Source of the DNA: an uncultured Candidatus Melainabacteria bacterium
GTDB lineage: Bacteria; Cyanobacteriota; Vampirovibrionia; Gastranaerophilales; Gastranaerophilaceae
NCBI GenBank assembly: GCA_934757255.1
Contig: CAKVLL010000007.1
Coordinates: forward strand, 1-64,000
DNA: 64,000 nucleotides
Direction of reading: 5' to 3'
The notes under the pieces are model-generated. The model worked only from the letters and a program-made list of their open reading frames with translations. It ran no database searches and was not told the DNA's origin. The position numbers and the translations under genes are program-made. Below are positions 7,964 through 16,317 of this stretch, piece after piece (the first letter of the stretch is position 1; each line of letters begins with the position of its first letter).

Positions 7964-9082
7964 CTATTTTTTTATTAAAAATAATTCTTTTGTTTTTTCT
8001 CTAATCTCTTCGTCAATTGAAAAAATCTCATCTAAACTCGGATTTTTAACAACCTTATGTTGTGACATCATTTTTTCTACTGAATCAATAATGTCAAACA
8101 ATTTTATTTGACCTCTTAAGAATGCAAAAACAGCTTCTTCATTAGCTGCATTCAAGCAAACAGTTGCACTTCCGCCTTCTCTTCCGGCATGATAAGCTAA
8201 TTTTAAGGCTTTAAATTTATTCCAATCCGGCTCTTCAAAATCCAATCTTGCAATTTCAGAGAAGCTAAAACTCTTTGATTTTATACCTTCATAACGTTCC
8301 GGATAAGTAATCGCATATTGTATAGGAATATGCATACTAGGCAGCCCTAATTGTGCAATAACGCTACCATCAACATACTCTATCGCAGAATGAACAATGC
8401 TTTGAGGGTGGACTACGACTTGAATATCATCATAGTTCATATTAAACAAATGGTGTGCCTCGATAACTTCCAAACCTTTGTTCATAAGAGTTGCGCTGTC
8501 AACGGTAATTTTGCGTCCCATATTCCAACGTGGATGCGCTAAAGCTTGTTCAACAGTAGCATTTCGCATGTCATCAATACTTTTTTTCAAAAAAGGTCCA
8601 CCGGAAGCTGTAATTATAAGTTTATCAACTTGAGCAATATCTTTGATACACTGGTGAATTGCGCAGTGTTCACTATCAACAGGAATTATTTTTACACCTT
8701 TTTGTTTTGCAAGTGACATAACAATATCACCAGCCATAACAAGAGTTTCTTTGTTTGCTAAAGCGATATCAATCCCATTATTGATGGCTGTGATTGTAGG
8801 ATGTAGACCAATCCTGCCTGATACAGCGACAAGGATAATGTCATTTTCTTTATTAGAGCAAATTTCATCCAAGCTTAGAGGCTTAGCGCCGCGTATAGAA
8901 TTTATATCTTCAGCATAAGCATATTTAGGTTTGAATTTAGCAATCTGTTCATTAAGAAGTTCTATATTAGCACCGGCTGTAAGCGCAACAATTTCGAATT
9001 TATCTTGCAATTTTTCTATAACTTCTAAAGCTTGTCTGCCAATTGAACCGGTAGAACCTAATATACTTATTTTTCTCTTCAT
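7964..9082 (-). CDS. dxr: 1-deoxy-D-xylulose 5-phosphate reductoisomerase
   Basis: Second step of the MEP isoprenoid pathway: NADPH-dependent conversion of DXP to MEP in the cytosol. 372 residues. The NADPH loop GSTGSIGRQ opens the protein, followed by VDSEHCAIHQC, TASGGPF, the HPRWNMGRKITVDSATLMNK signature, EAHHLFN and a C-terminal LNAANEEAVFAFL. An in-frame ATG at 9136 would add 18 basic residues inside rmlD; the ATG at 9082, with GAGGA overlapping the rmlD end, fits the family start. It sits between rmlD and speB. ispG (42416) and ispH (55758) of the same pathway are also in the window. Confidence 0.96.
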   Translation of the reverse strand: MKRKISILGSTGSIGRQALEVIEKLQDKFEIVALTAGANIELLNEQIAKFKPKYAYAEDINSIRGAKPLSLDEICSNKENDIILVAVSGRIGLHPTITAINNGIDIALANKETLVMAGDIVMSLAKQKGVKIIPVDSEHCAIHQCIKDIAQVDKLIITASGGPFLKKSIDDMRNATVEQALAHPRWNMGRKITVDSATLMNKGLEVIEAHHLFNMNYDDIQVVVHPQSIVHSAIEYVDGSVIAQLGLPSMHIPIQYAITYPERYEGIKSKSFSFSEIARLDFEEPDWNKFKALKLAYHAGREGGSATVCLNAANEEAVFAFLRGQIKLFDIIDSVEKMMSQHKVVKNPSLDEIFSIDEEIREKTKELFLIKK

Positions 9083-9087
9083 TTTAT

Positions 9088-9906
9088 TTATTCCTCTATT
9101 CTTAAATCTAAATAGTCGTGCAAAGCGTTTTTCCAATATCTACAGATTTTATCGTTGTTCATAACGCTATAAGCCGGTCTTTTAGCCGGTCTTATTAAAT
9201 CAGAACAAGGCTTCAAGTTTGCATCAATATTTAAATACTCAAAAATTTCTTTCGCAAAACCGTACCAACTGGTTTCGCCACTCCCACAAATATGATAAAT
9301 TCCACATTCATAGTTCTCTAACAAATCTATAATACCATTGGCAAGTTCTACTGTCCACGTAGGACAACCAATTTGATTATCGACAACTTTAATTTCCGAC
9401 TCATCTTTCAAGTTAATCATTGTTTCAACAAAATTTTTCCCATGGTGACCATAAAGCCAACTCGTTCTAACTATATAAAATTTGTCACAAAGTCTTTTCA
9501 CAACTTCTTCGCCTTGGAATTTTGTTAAACCATAATTGTTTATAGGATTTGGCGCATCATCAATTTCGTATGGTGTATTTTTCGTACCATCAAAAACATA
9601 ATCTGTAGAAATATAAACGAGTGTAATATCATTTTTTGCACAAACTTTTGCTATGTTTTCCGTACCCTTAACATTTACTAACTCCGCAGTCTTTAAGTCT
9701 TTTTCAGCACCATCAACGTCAGTATACGCAGCGCAATGAATCATTACATTTGGTTTTTCTTTTGATAGAATTCTATGAACTAAAAGTTCATTTGTTATAT
9801 CAAAATTGTTTTTATTTGTTTCAATAACCTCGTATCCAGAATCTTCTAATATTGGACACAAATCTTGCCCAAGCATTCCGTTCGCGCCGGTTACAAGAAT
9901 TTTCAT
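9088..9906 (-). CDS. rmlD: dTDP-4-dehydrorhamnose reductase
   Basis: Last step of dTDP-L-rhamnose synthesis: NAD(P)H reduction of dTDP-4-keto-rhamnose. 272 residues. Rossmann motif TGANGMLGQ at about 6-14, HCAAYTDVDGAE, ISTDYVFDG and the catalytic YGLTK (Tyr-x3-Lys) with STDYVFDG supplying the Ser/Thr. It overlaps rmlC by four bases (ATGA), so the two are translationally coupled. rmlA and rmlB, needed for the first two steps, are not in this window and must lie elsewhere. The product would feed surface polysaccharide made by glycosyltransferases such as those in the nearby island. Confidence 0.95.
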   Translation of the reverse strand: MKILVTGANGMLGQDLCPILEDSGYEVIETNKNNFDITNELLVHRILSKEKPNVMIHCAAYTDVDGAEKDLKTAELVNVKGTENIAKVCAKNDITLVYISTDYVFDGTKNTPYEIDDAPNPINNYGLTKFQGEEVVKRLCDKFYIVRTSWLYGHHGKNFVETMINLKDESEIKVVDNQIGCPTWTVELANGIIDLLENYECGIYHICGSGETSWYGFAKEIFEYLNIDANLKPCSDLIRPAKRPAYSVMNNDKICRYWKNALHDYLDLRIEE

Positions 9907-10445
9907 AAAACCTCCTTTAATTGAGGTAATTTTTTATCTTTGTCAGATAAAATCGGTTCAAAATCAATGTTCCAATCAATATTAATATCTTTGTCTGACC
10001 ATATAATTCCAGCTTCGGCATCTGGTTTGTATTCTTTATTTGTTTTATAAATTAATTCTGCTTCTTTAGATAGAACAACAAAACCATGCGCAAAACCTTC
10101 CGGAATAAAAAGCATTGACTTGTTATCTTCTGATAATTCAACTTTTACATATTTGCCAAAAGTTGTAGATTCTTTTCTAATATCAACCGCTACATCACAA
10201 ATTCGTCCTTTTGAACATCGTACTAATTTAGCTTGCGAATAAGGAGGTTTTTGGAAGTGTAATCCTCTAAGAACACCTTTTGTAGAAAAAGATTGATTTT
10301 CTTGATTAAAATTAACATTAATGCCATTTTTTGCAAATTCGGATTTTTTATAAGTTTCCATAAAGTATCCGCGATTATCATTAAAAATCTTAGGCTTAAC
10401 TAATATTACATCTTTGATGTTTTGTTGTTCAAATTCAAATGGCAT
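9903..10445 (-). CDS. rmlC: dTDP-4-dehydrorhamnose 3,5-epimerase
   Basis: Epimerises C3 and C5 of dTDP-4-keto-6-deoxyglucose. 180 residues, a cupin-fold dimer in the family. Characteristic pieces are YFMETYKKSEF, RGLHFQKPPYSQAKLVRCSKG with the catalytic His, DVAVDIRKES, IPEGFAHGF and IIWSDKDINIDW. It is the first gene of the rmlC-rmlD-dxr-speB operon. The ATG at 10445 has no clear Shine-Dalgarno site within 12 bases, and an A/T-rich stretch lies upstream. Confidence 0.95.
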   Translation of the reverse strand: MPFEFEQQNIKDVILVKPKIFNDNRGYFMETYKKSEFAKNGINVNFNQENQSFSTKGVLRGLHFQKPPYSQAKLVRCSKGRICDVAVDIRKESTTFGKYVKVELSEDNKSMLFIPEGFAHGFVVLSKEAELIYKTNKEYKPDAEAGIIWSDKDINIDWNIDFEPILSDKDKKLPQLKEVL

Positions 10446-10544
10446 AGATAGATTTTAGCACAAACTAAAATGCGGTGTATATATTGATATTATATAATAA
10501 TTTCTAACGGTAAATATTTCAGGAAGTATAGAAGGCTATAATTA

Positions 10545-10724
10545 ATGTTGGATTATACTAATGGTGATGTAGCTAATGCCAGTATGAGTACTGTAATTGT
10601 AAATGTTCAGAATTTGGAATGTTATTGGTTTGATTCAGCTTCAATGTTCTATGGACTAGATAATGATAGTATAATTACAAACTCTACGTCTGAGTATTTT
10701 GATTATGTTTGGAATCATAGATAA
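10545..10724 (+). CDS. Small ORF, 59 aa, hypothetical
   Basis: ATG at 10545 is preceded by GAAGG nine bases upstream, and the frame ends at TAA 10722-10724, directly before a strong hairpin terminator. A TATAAT at 10493-10498 could serve as -10. The product is acidic and aromatic, with pieces such as ECYWFDSASMFYGLDND and SEYFDYVWNHR; it has no signal peptide and matches no family I know. It could be a real small protein or the surviving end of a larger lost gene. The arrangement of start signal plus terminator favours expression. Confidence 0.4.
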   Translation: MLDYTNGDVANASMSTVIVNVQNLECYWFDSASMFYGLDNDSIITNSTSEYFDYVWNHR

Positions 10725-10729
10725 TTGAT

Positions 10730-10761
10730 AAGTCGTGTTCAATTGTTATTGAATACGACTT
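10730..10761 (+). terminator. Intrinsic terminator after the 59-aa ORF
   Basis: Stem AAGTCGT-TTCAAT pairs with ATTGAA-ACGACTT (one bulge on each side), loop TGTT, followed by TTTATCTTTTTT on the plus strand. It may also stop minus-strand transcription leaving the helicase gene. Confidence 0.85.
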
Positions 10762-10840
10762 TTATCTTTTTTGATAAAAGGTTGAAAAAGTGTAGATGTT
10801 TTTTCTTTTAAATTATTTTATTGGTGCAAAAATTTGTTTC

Positions 10841-13135
10841 TTAATCTACATCAATCGGGCTTCTTTGAATCAAATTGATAGCTTCTCTTGCTGTAAATAC
10901 CAAATCTTCAGGTATATTAGAGATTGTACAGAATTGTCTTAATACATCAATTACGCGTTTGAAACATCTCACGATGTCGCCTTCACCCATATCAACCTGA
11001 TCAATAATATCATCCCACTCAGAACCGTTTACCCACATTTCAATTAGTGGAGAATAATAGCCGTTTATATACATAGGATCTTCCACGTCATGATGTTTTT
11101 GTTTCTTCTCTAAATCTCGGCGAATATCTTTAATCTTGTTCAAACGTTTTCTAACTGTTGGTGAAAGTGGAAGTTGTGAATATAAATCCGCTCTCATATC
11201 TTCCGTTGTGATTGCGCAAACAACACTTGCAAGTTCTGCAGGAGTTAAATTATCTAAAACGCCTGAAAAAATAATCTGCGCCAAAAATAATTCGTTTTCA
11301 GAACGGATTTGAGAAATTGTAATACCGCGCTCGGTTGGATAATTATCTACAATGTAGCCATAATCAATTAAGACGGCTCTATGTGACAGAAATTTATTCC
11401 AAAAAATATCTTTTTGTTTTTCAATTTCTTTATCCAAGTTTTTTTGCTTTGAAACATATCTATTCAATAAATCTATATTTTTCATGTGCTTTTTGAATAA
11501 CTTACAAGTGTCACACTGATAAGAATGCATTTTTTCAAGCATAATTTTGTTTTGACGTCCAAATTCTTGGGCTTCTTCTGTCAAAGGTCTGTTCTTTTTC
11601 TTCTCTTGCTTTTGAATTGTCTTAAATACGCGTCTGTTTTGAACATAAATATCGCGAATTTTGTTATACTCTAACAAATCTTCATTTGTACGTTTATAAC
11701 AACAAACAAACGCATTACATTCATTAATTTTTTCATTAATTTCATCGTGTAATAAAATCAGAGGCTCAATTCTATAATTCGATGAGAAATATCCAAAACT
11801 CTTAAGTACAAGTTCTTTTGCTTCTTCCAAAGTAAATCTTTGAAGTAAATTCAATACCATAGAATAACTTGGCGAAAATTTACTTTCGAGCGGATTAGCG
11901 TCACTCAATACAAGCTCAGCAACTTCTTCCGGCGTTTGGAAAGGTGAGCCAACAATTGTAACATAGCCTATTTCGTCCATTCCGCGTCGTCCTGCACGCC
12001 CAGACATTTGTAAAAATTCGCTCGGAGTAAGAATTCTGTGCCCACTGTCTGTTCGTTTACTTATCGAACTAATTACCGTTGAACGAGCCGGCATATTAAT
12101 TCCGGCAGCCAATGTTTCAGTCGCAAACACAACTTTAATCAAACCTTTTTGAAAAAGTTTTTCAACGAGCATTTTCCATCCCGGTAGAAGTCCGGCGTGG
12201 TGAGAGGCAACACCTTGAAGTAAATATTCAATATGCTTGTTCTTATATAAATACGGATTTTCTGCAATATAATCATCAATAATTTGTTTAATTTCAGCCT
12301 GTTCTTGCGGAGTTACAAGACAAAGTGACGCACAACTTTCCATTTGTTCATCACATCTTTTACGAGAAAATGTAAAATAAATTGCAGGCAACATATCTTT
12401 TTCTTGCAAATTTCTTACAACATCTTTAACTACATTTCTTTTTTGGACGGCTTTTCCTCGCTTAAATTCTTTCTTCTCTGGTTTAATTTTTTTATTCAAA
12501 GCGCCACTTGGAGTAAGAAGTGGTAGCAAATTATTCGGTTGCGATGAGTCAAAATAGTAAAATCTTAGTGGAACCGGACGAAAATCTGTGTTAATAAGTG
12601 CAGTTTTCGAATGAACAGTGTTAATCCAATCAGTTAATTTATCAGCGTTTGCAACTGTTGCAGAAAGCGCTACAATTTGAACATTGGTCGGACAATAAAT
12701 AATACTTTCTTCCCAAACAGTTCCGCGCTGTTCGTCGTTCATATAGTGAACTTCATCTAAGATTACATAACGAACATCTTTTAGGTTGTCTGTAACAGAG
12801 CCGAAGTTTGTACCATAAAGCATATTTCTGAAAACTTCAGTTGTCATAACGACAATTTGCGCACCGCGGTTGATTGAAGAATCTCCAGTTAGAAGCCCAA
12901 CTTTATCAGCACCGTATTTTTCTGAAAAATCGTTGTATTTTTGGTTAGAAAGAGCTTTTAGAGGTGTTGTATAAAAAACTTTAAAACCTTTTTCTAATGC
13001 GCAATGAATTGCGTGTTGGGCAATAACAGTCTTACCTGCACCAGTCGGTGCGCATACAACTACGCTTTTCCCCTCTGATATACATTTACATGCATCTTTT
13101 TGAAAATCGTCTAACTCAAAGGGAAATTCGTACAT
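10841..13135 (-). CDS. Ski2/Mtr4-like DExH-box RNA helicase with DSHCT domain
   Basis: 764 residues. Motif I APTGAGKT (about 29-36), motif II DEVH, motif III LSATVAN, and in the second RecA domain TETLAAGINMPA and QMSGRAGRRGMDE. This set defines superfamily-2 Ski2-like helicases. The C-terminal 170 residues resemble the DSHCT domain (LAQIIFSGVLDNLTPAELASVV). In eukaryotes these enzymes unwind RNA for the exosome; bacterial members occur in Actinobacteria and Cyanobacteria, with probable roles in RNA turnover. A central basic helical insert (about 470-600) contains CDTCKLFKKH. It is monocistronic and starts divergently from the GH77 gene. Confidence 0.92.
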   Translation of the reverse strand: MYEFPFELDDFQKDACKCISEGKSVVVCAPTGAGKTVIAQHAIHCALEKGFKVFYTTPLKALSNQKYNDFSEKYGADKVGLLTGDSSINRGAQIVVMTTEVFRNMLYGTNFGSVTDNLKDVRYVILDEVHYMNDEQRGTVWEESIIYCPTNVQIVALSATVANADKLTDWINTVHSKTALINTDFRPVPLRFYYFDSSQPNNLLPLLTPSGALNKKIKPEKKEFKRGKAVQKRNVVKDVVRNLQEKDMLPAIYFTFSRKRCDEQMESCASLCLVTPQEQAEIKQIIDDYIAENPYLYKNKHIEYLLQGVASHHAGLLPGWKMLVEKLFQKGLIKVVFATETLAAGINMPARSTVISSISKRTDSGHRILTPSEFLQMSGRAGRRGMDEIGYVTIVGSPFQTPEEVAELVLSDANPLESKFSPSYSMVLNLLQRFTLEEAKELVLKSFGYFSSNYRIEPLILLHDEINEKINECNAFVCCYKRTNEDLLEYNKIRDIYVQNRRVFKTIQKQEKKKNRPLTEEAQEFGRQNKIMLEKMHSYQCDTCKLFKKHMKNIDLLNRYVSKQKNLDKEIEKQKDIFWNKFLSHRAVLIDYGYIVDNYPTERGITISQIRSENELFLAQIIFSGVLDNLTPAELASVVCAITTEDMRADLYSQLPLSPTVRKRLNKIKDIRRDLEKKQKHHDVEDPMYINGYYSPLIEMWVNGSEWDDIIDQVDMGEGDIVRCFKRVIDVLRQFCTISNIPEDLVFTAREAINLIQRSPIDVD

Positions 13136-13236
13136 ATATAAATCCTCGCTATTCTTCCATTTTCATTATAACATATAATTATAAAATACATTGTATAAAT
13201 TTATACTTGCATGTATATCTTAAAGTGGTAAAATTT

Positions 13237-13245
13237 TGATATAAT
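13237..13245 (+). promoter_or_regulatory. Extended -10 promoter of the GH77 gene
   Basis: TGATATAAT, an extended -10 (TGn before TATAAT at 13240-13245), lies 41 bp before the start codon. No convincing -35 is seen at 17 bp, which is acceptable for extended -10 promoters. Confidence 0.5.
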
Positions 13246-13286
13246 CAGTATATCGTTAAATTATGTGTGTATATTAGGAGAATGAA

Positions 13287-15098
13287 ATGAAAATTTCAGC
13301 GATAGGAAATAGTCCAAACTTTTCTCATAAACCAAATCCGAAGGAAATGAGGGTTTATACTCAATCTTTAAATAAAGGTTTAGAATTGTTGGGCAAACAA
13401 GTGGATATTATATTGCATAATGCTTCAGCACCTGCTGTTGACGCAGAAAATGTTGGTATTGGCTCGCTTTTTTCTCGTACAACAGTAAATAAATTGTTTC
13501 CATTTTTAAAATCGCATGGAATTTCAGGAATACAACAAGAACCAAACGGTTTAAGAAGGTTAAATGATAATTCTCCTTATGCTCCGGAATCTAGTGCGAA
13601 AAATATATTTATGATTCCGTTAGAGAAGCTTGCATCTGATGAGTATAACAATATTTTGTCAAAAGAAACATTAGCTAAAATTGTAAAAAATAATCCAGAT
13701 AAAAATAATGTTGATTATGGTTACGTTCGCGAATCTTTTGATATTGCATTAAAAGAAGCTTTTAGAAATGGAAAAGAATCTAGTGAATTTTTTAAGTTTA
13801 AAGCATTAAATGAGGACAAATATGAACAAAGTGCAATTTTTCATATTTTATCTAAAGCATATTCTGGCAAAAAATGGTCAAAATTAGACAAGGAATTATA
13901 TTCTACATCAGATAGAATGGCTGCAAATAAAAGAATTGAAGAAATTAAAACATTTCATAAAGATGAATATGATTTTTATATTTTTAATCAAATGATATTA
14001 GAAAAAGAAAATGAAAAGACCAATAAAATGGCAGCAGAAAGTGGAATTAAAATAATAGGAGATTCACCTGTTGCTCAAACTGCAGTTGACGAATGGGTAA
14101 ACAAAGATTTGTTTTTAAAAGGCAAGGCAATCGGTTGTCCTCCGGATTATTTTTCTAAAGATGGTCAAAGATGGGGATTTAAGTATTATGATCCAAAAGA
14201 AATTTTTAATAAGGATGGTTCTTTGGGAAAAGCTGGGGAAGTATTGAAGAAAAAGTATGAAGAGTATTTTGCAAGTTTTCCTGGTGGAATTAGAATTGAC
14301 CACATTATTGGCTTGATTGACCCATTTATTTATACAACAGCTGCTAAAAAAATGACAGCAGAAAATTCAGGCAGAATATATTCTGTTGATGGACCTTATA
14401 GAAAGCATTCTATAGACGAATATGCTGCACTTTTGACTAAAATTATTATTCCTGCGGCTGAAAAATATGGAATGGATAAATCATCTATTATTTGTGAAGA
14501 TTTGGGTGCACCATTAAAGACAGTGCAAGATGTGTTAAAAAAATTAAAGTTATCAGGAATATCTGTTACACAATTTGATTACAGAGGTGCTACAACTCCA
14601 GCGCAAAACACTATTATGATAGGATCACATGATAATCAATCATTTTTAGAATATGTTGATGGATTGTTCAAAAATGTAAAGAGTAAACAATTTTTAAAGA
14701 AAACAAGGCTTTTAGCAAAAGATATTGCACAAAAAGACGCTTCAATAAAGGAAATTAAACAATCTAGAGAAGAGATAAGGACAGATAAAGCAAAATTTAT
14801 TGCAGCAAGTTTTGCTGAATTGTTTACTAGTCCGGCAAAAAGGGTGCAGATATTTTTTACGGATTTGTTTGGAATTGCTAAGACTTATAATAGACCTGGA
14901 ACAAATAAAGGCAATTGGTCTGTAAGATTGGGAGAAAATTTTGAGGATGATTATTATAAAGCAGTCGCAGAAGGAAAAGCGCCAAATTTTGCTGCTGCTG
15001 TTGCAACAGCCTTAAGACAAAGAGGGTTAGAAAAGGGTAATGAAAAATTATTGAAAAATTTGGATGATTCTGCAGCAATTTTAGCTGATAAAAAATAA
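13287..15098 (+). CDS. malQ: 4-alpha-glucanotransferase (GH77, MalQ-like)
   Basis: 603 residues. Transfers alpha-1,4-glucan segments between maltodextrins or glycogen chains. The three GH77 catalytic sites are recognisable: nucleophile Asp in GGIRIDHIIG, acid/base Glu in ICEDLG and the transition-state Asp in GSHDNQS. IGDSPV and GCPPDYFSKDGQRWGFKYYD are the substrate-site signatures of the family. The first 40 residues (KISAIGNSPNFSHKP) are not typical of MalQ and resemble the start of the 121-aa protein at 40247. AGGAGA lies before the ATG. The gene stands alone, with tRNA-Ser just downstream. Its AT-rich codons match its neighbours. Confidence 0.9.
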   Translation: MKISAIGNSPNFSHKPNPKEMRVYTQSLNKGLELLGKQVDIILHNASAPAVDAENVGIGSLFSRTTVNKLFPFLKSHGISGIQQEPNGLRRLNDNSPYAPESSAKNIFMIPLEKLASDEYNNILSKETLAKIVKNNPDKNNVDYGYVRESFDIALKEAFRNGKESSEFFKFKALNEDKYEQSAIFHILSKAYSGKKWSKLDKELYSTSDRMAANKRIEEIKTFHKDEYDFYIFNQMILEKENEKTNKMAAESGIKIIGDSPVAQTAVDEWVNKDLFLKGKAIGCPPDYFSKDGQRWGFKYYDPKEIFNKDGSLGKAGEVLKKKYEEYFASFPGGIRIDHIIGLIDPFIYTTAAKKMTAENSGRIYSVDGPYRKHSIDEYAALLTKIIIPAAEKYGMDKSSIICEDLGAPLKTVQDVLKKLKLSGISVTQFDYRGATTPAQNTIMIGSHDNQSFLEYVDGLFKNVKSKQFLKKTRLLAKDIAQKDASIKEIKQSREEIRTDKAKFIAASFAELFTSPAKRVQIFFTDLFGIAKTYNRPGTNKGNWSVRLGENFEDDYYKAVAEGKAPNFAAAVATALRQRGLEKGNEKLLKNLDDSAAILADKK

Positions 15099-15168
15099 AT
15101 TTAACTTACCCTCTTTACAAAAAAAAATGTTTTGTGTAGAATTAAATAGTTACCAATTGAATACCTTT

Positions 15169-15258
15169 GGAGGAGTGCCAGAGCGGTTGATTGGAGCGGT
15201 CTTGAAAACCGTCGTACGTGCGAGCGTACCGTGGGTTCGAATCCCACCTCCTCCTCCA
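15169..15258 (+). tRNA. tRNA-Ser (UGA)
   Basis: A full cloverleaf with long variable arm: acceptor GGAGGAG/CTCCTCC, D-arm, anticodon arm CGGT-CTTGAAA-ACCG with anticodon TGA, variable stem GTACGTGCGAGCGTAC, T-arm GTGGG-TTCGAAT-CCCAC and an encoded CCA. The discriminator base reads T rather than the usual G of bacterial serine tRNAs. A terminator follows directly. It marks the left edge of the glycan island. Confidence 0.96.
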
Positions 15259-15263
15259 TTTAG

Positions 15264-15288
15264 AAAGAGCCTGAAAAGGCTCTTTTTT
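15264..15288 (+). terminator. Intrinsic terminator of tRNA-Ser
   Basis: Perfect stem AAAGAGCC/GGCTCTTT with loop TGAAAA and a run of T, starting six bases after the tRNA 3' CCA. Confidence 0.92.
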
Positions 15289-15567
15289 AGTGTGTTTTTA
15301 AGGTTATAATTAAACACATAAATTGAGAAATTTTAATTTTATCGTTTTTTTATGTAAAAAAATTACTTCTCGTTTTACAATTATTTAGTGTCAAAAGTGA
15401 ATTTATATCCAATTTGATTTGCATTTTTTGTCTCAAGCATGTATGTAGGCTCTAGGCTTATGTGTCTTTAATCTTTTTAGTGTATGTTATAACAGTTGAA
15501 CGATGTTTTATTTTGTGTGTTGGATGAATAAAATTTTGTTGTGAAATTGAAATTTTTCATAACAATA

Positions 15568-15744
15568 TTGATAAAATGTATAGAAAACGATTGAAAATCA
15601 ACCCTAGTCTAATATTACCATAAAAAAGATATTGTACATAGTATTGTTAATAAATATAACGAATTAGTTGTTTATGACTTTTTTTTACCCCTTAAACCCT
15701 TTATTTATCGTTTTCTATACATTTTATCAAAAATGTATAGAAAA
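15568..15744. repeat. Inverted 23-bp repeats plus a third half-site upstream of the recombinase-like gene
   Basis: The 23 bp at 15568-15590 (core ATAAAATGTATAGAAAACGA) are repeated as an exact inverted copy at 15708-15730. A third copy of the 15-bp core AAAATGTATAGAAAA follows at 15730-15744, so 15711-15744 forms a perfect 15-bp hairpin with a 4-base loop. The spacer between the outer copies is 117 bp and has no gene. The rest of the 15299-15786 gap is featureless A/T-rich DNA. Confidence 0.85.
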
Positions 15745-15786
15745 AAGAGCGTAATAGTGATTTAAATAGGAAGCCAAAAAGCAGTC

Positions 15787-16317
15787 GTGACAGTGAGTTC
15801 GCCAATAAAAGATGTTGAGATGATAGATTTAATTAAAGGGTTGTACGAGAAAAAAGGTATGATTCGTGATTTGTTGTTGTTTACGCTTGGTATAAATACT
15901 GGCATGAATCTTTTGGATTTGTTACAGCTCAATGTTAGTGATGTTCGTGGTAAATATTATTTGAATTTTGAAGGAAGTAAATCGATTCCGATTAAAGCCG
16001 AACTCAAAACCTTGATTGACGAAGTTATTGCAGATAGAAGCGACGATTCGCCGCTATTTGAAAGCGTTCGCGGCCATCGATTAGAACGCTCGTATGTTTT
16101 CAATTCGTTTAAGGAAATTTGTAAAGAATTGGGTGTCGCAGACAAATACTCTGTCGCCTCTTGGCGCAAAACTTTTGCGTATCATTATTATCAGAAATAC
16201 CGTGATTTATCCTATCTCCAGTGGCTTTTCAACCAGAGCACAGTTAAGCTTACGCTAAAATTTATTGACGAATACGAAAACATGAATTTGCGCTTTAGAG
16301 AAGGAGTTTGTTTGTGA
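15787..16317 (+). CDS. Degenerate tyrosine-recombinase catalytic-domain protein
   Basis: 176 residues matching only the C-terminal domain of tyrosine recombinases: LLLFTLGINTGMNLLDLLQL at the helix that normally carries the first catalytic Arg (here Asn), SWRKTFAYHYY at the box II H-x-x-R site (Arg kept, His replaced by Ala), FNQSTVKLTLKFID where the GHSS-type box would be, and a Tyr in DEYENM at the nucleophile position. The N-terminal DNA-binding domain is missing. Strand cleavage therefore looks unlikely; a DNA-binding or regulatory role, or decay, fits better. The start is GTG 15787 (a second GTG at 15793 is possible). It overlaps the next gene by four bases. It is less AT-rich than its flanks. 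Confidence 0.65.
   Translation: MTVSSPIKDVEMIDLIKGLYEKKGMIRDLLLFTLGINTGMNLLDLLQLNVSDVRGKYYLNFEGSKSIPIKAELKTLIDEVIADRSDDSPLFESVRGHRLERSYVFNSFKEICKELGVADKYSVASWRKTFAYHYYQKYRDLSYLQWLFNQSTVKLTLKFIDEYENMNLRFREGVCL

Noticed and set aside
15787..16317. Active integrase of a mobile island
   Set aside because: First catalytic Arg and box II His are replaced, and the DNA-binding domain is absent.
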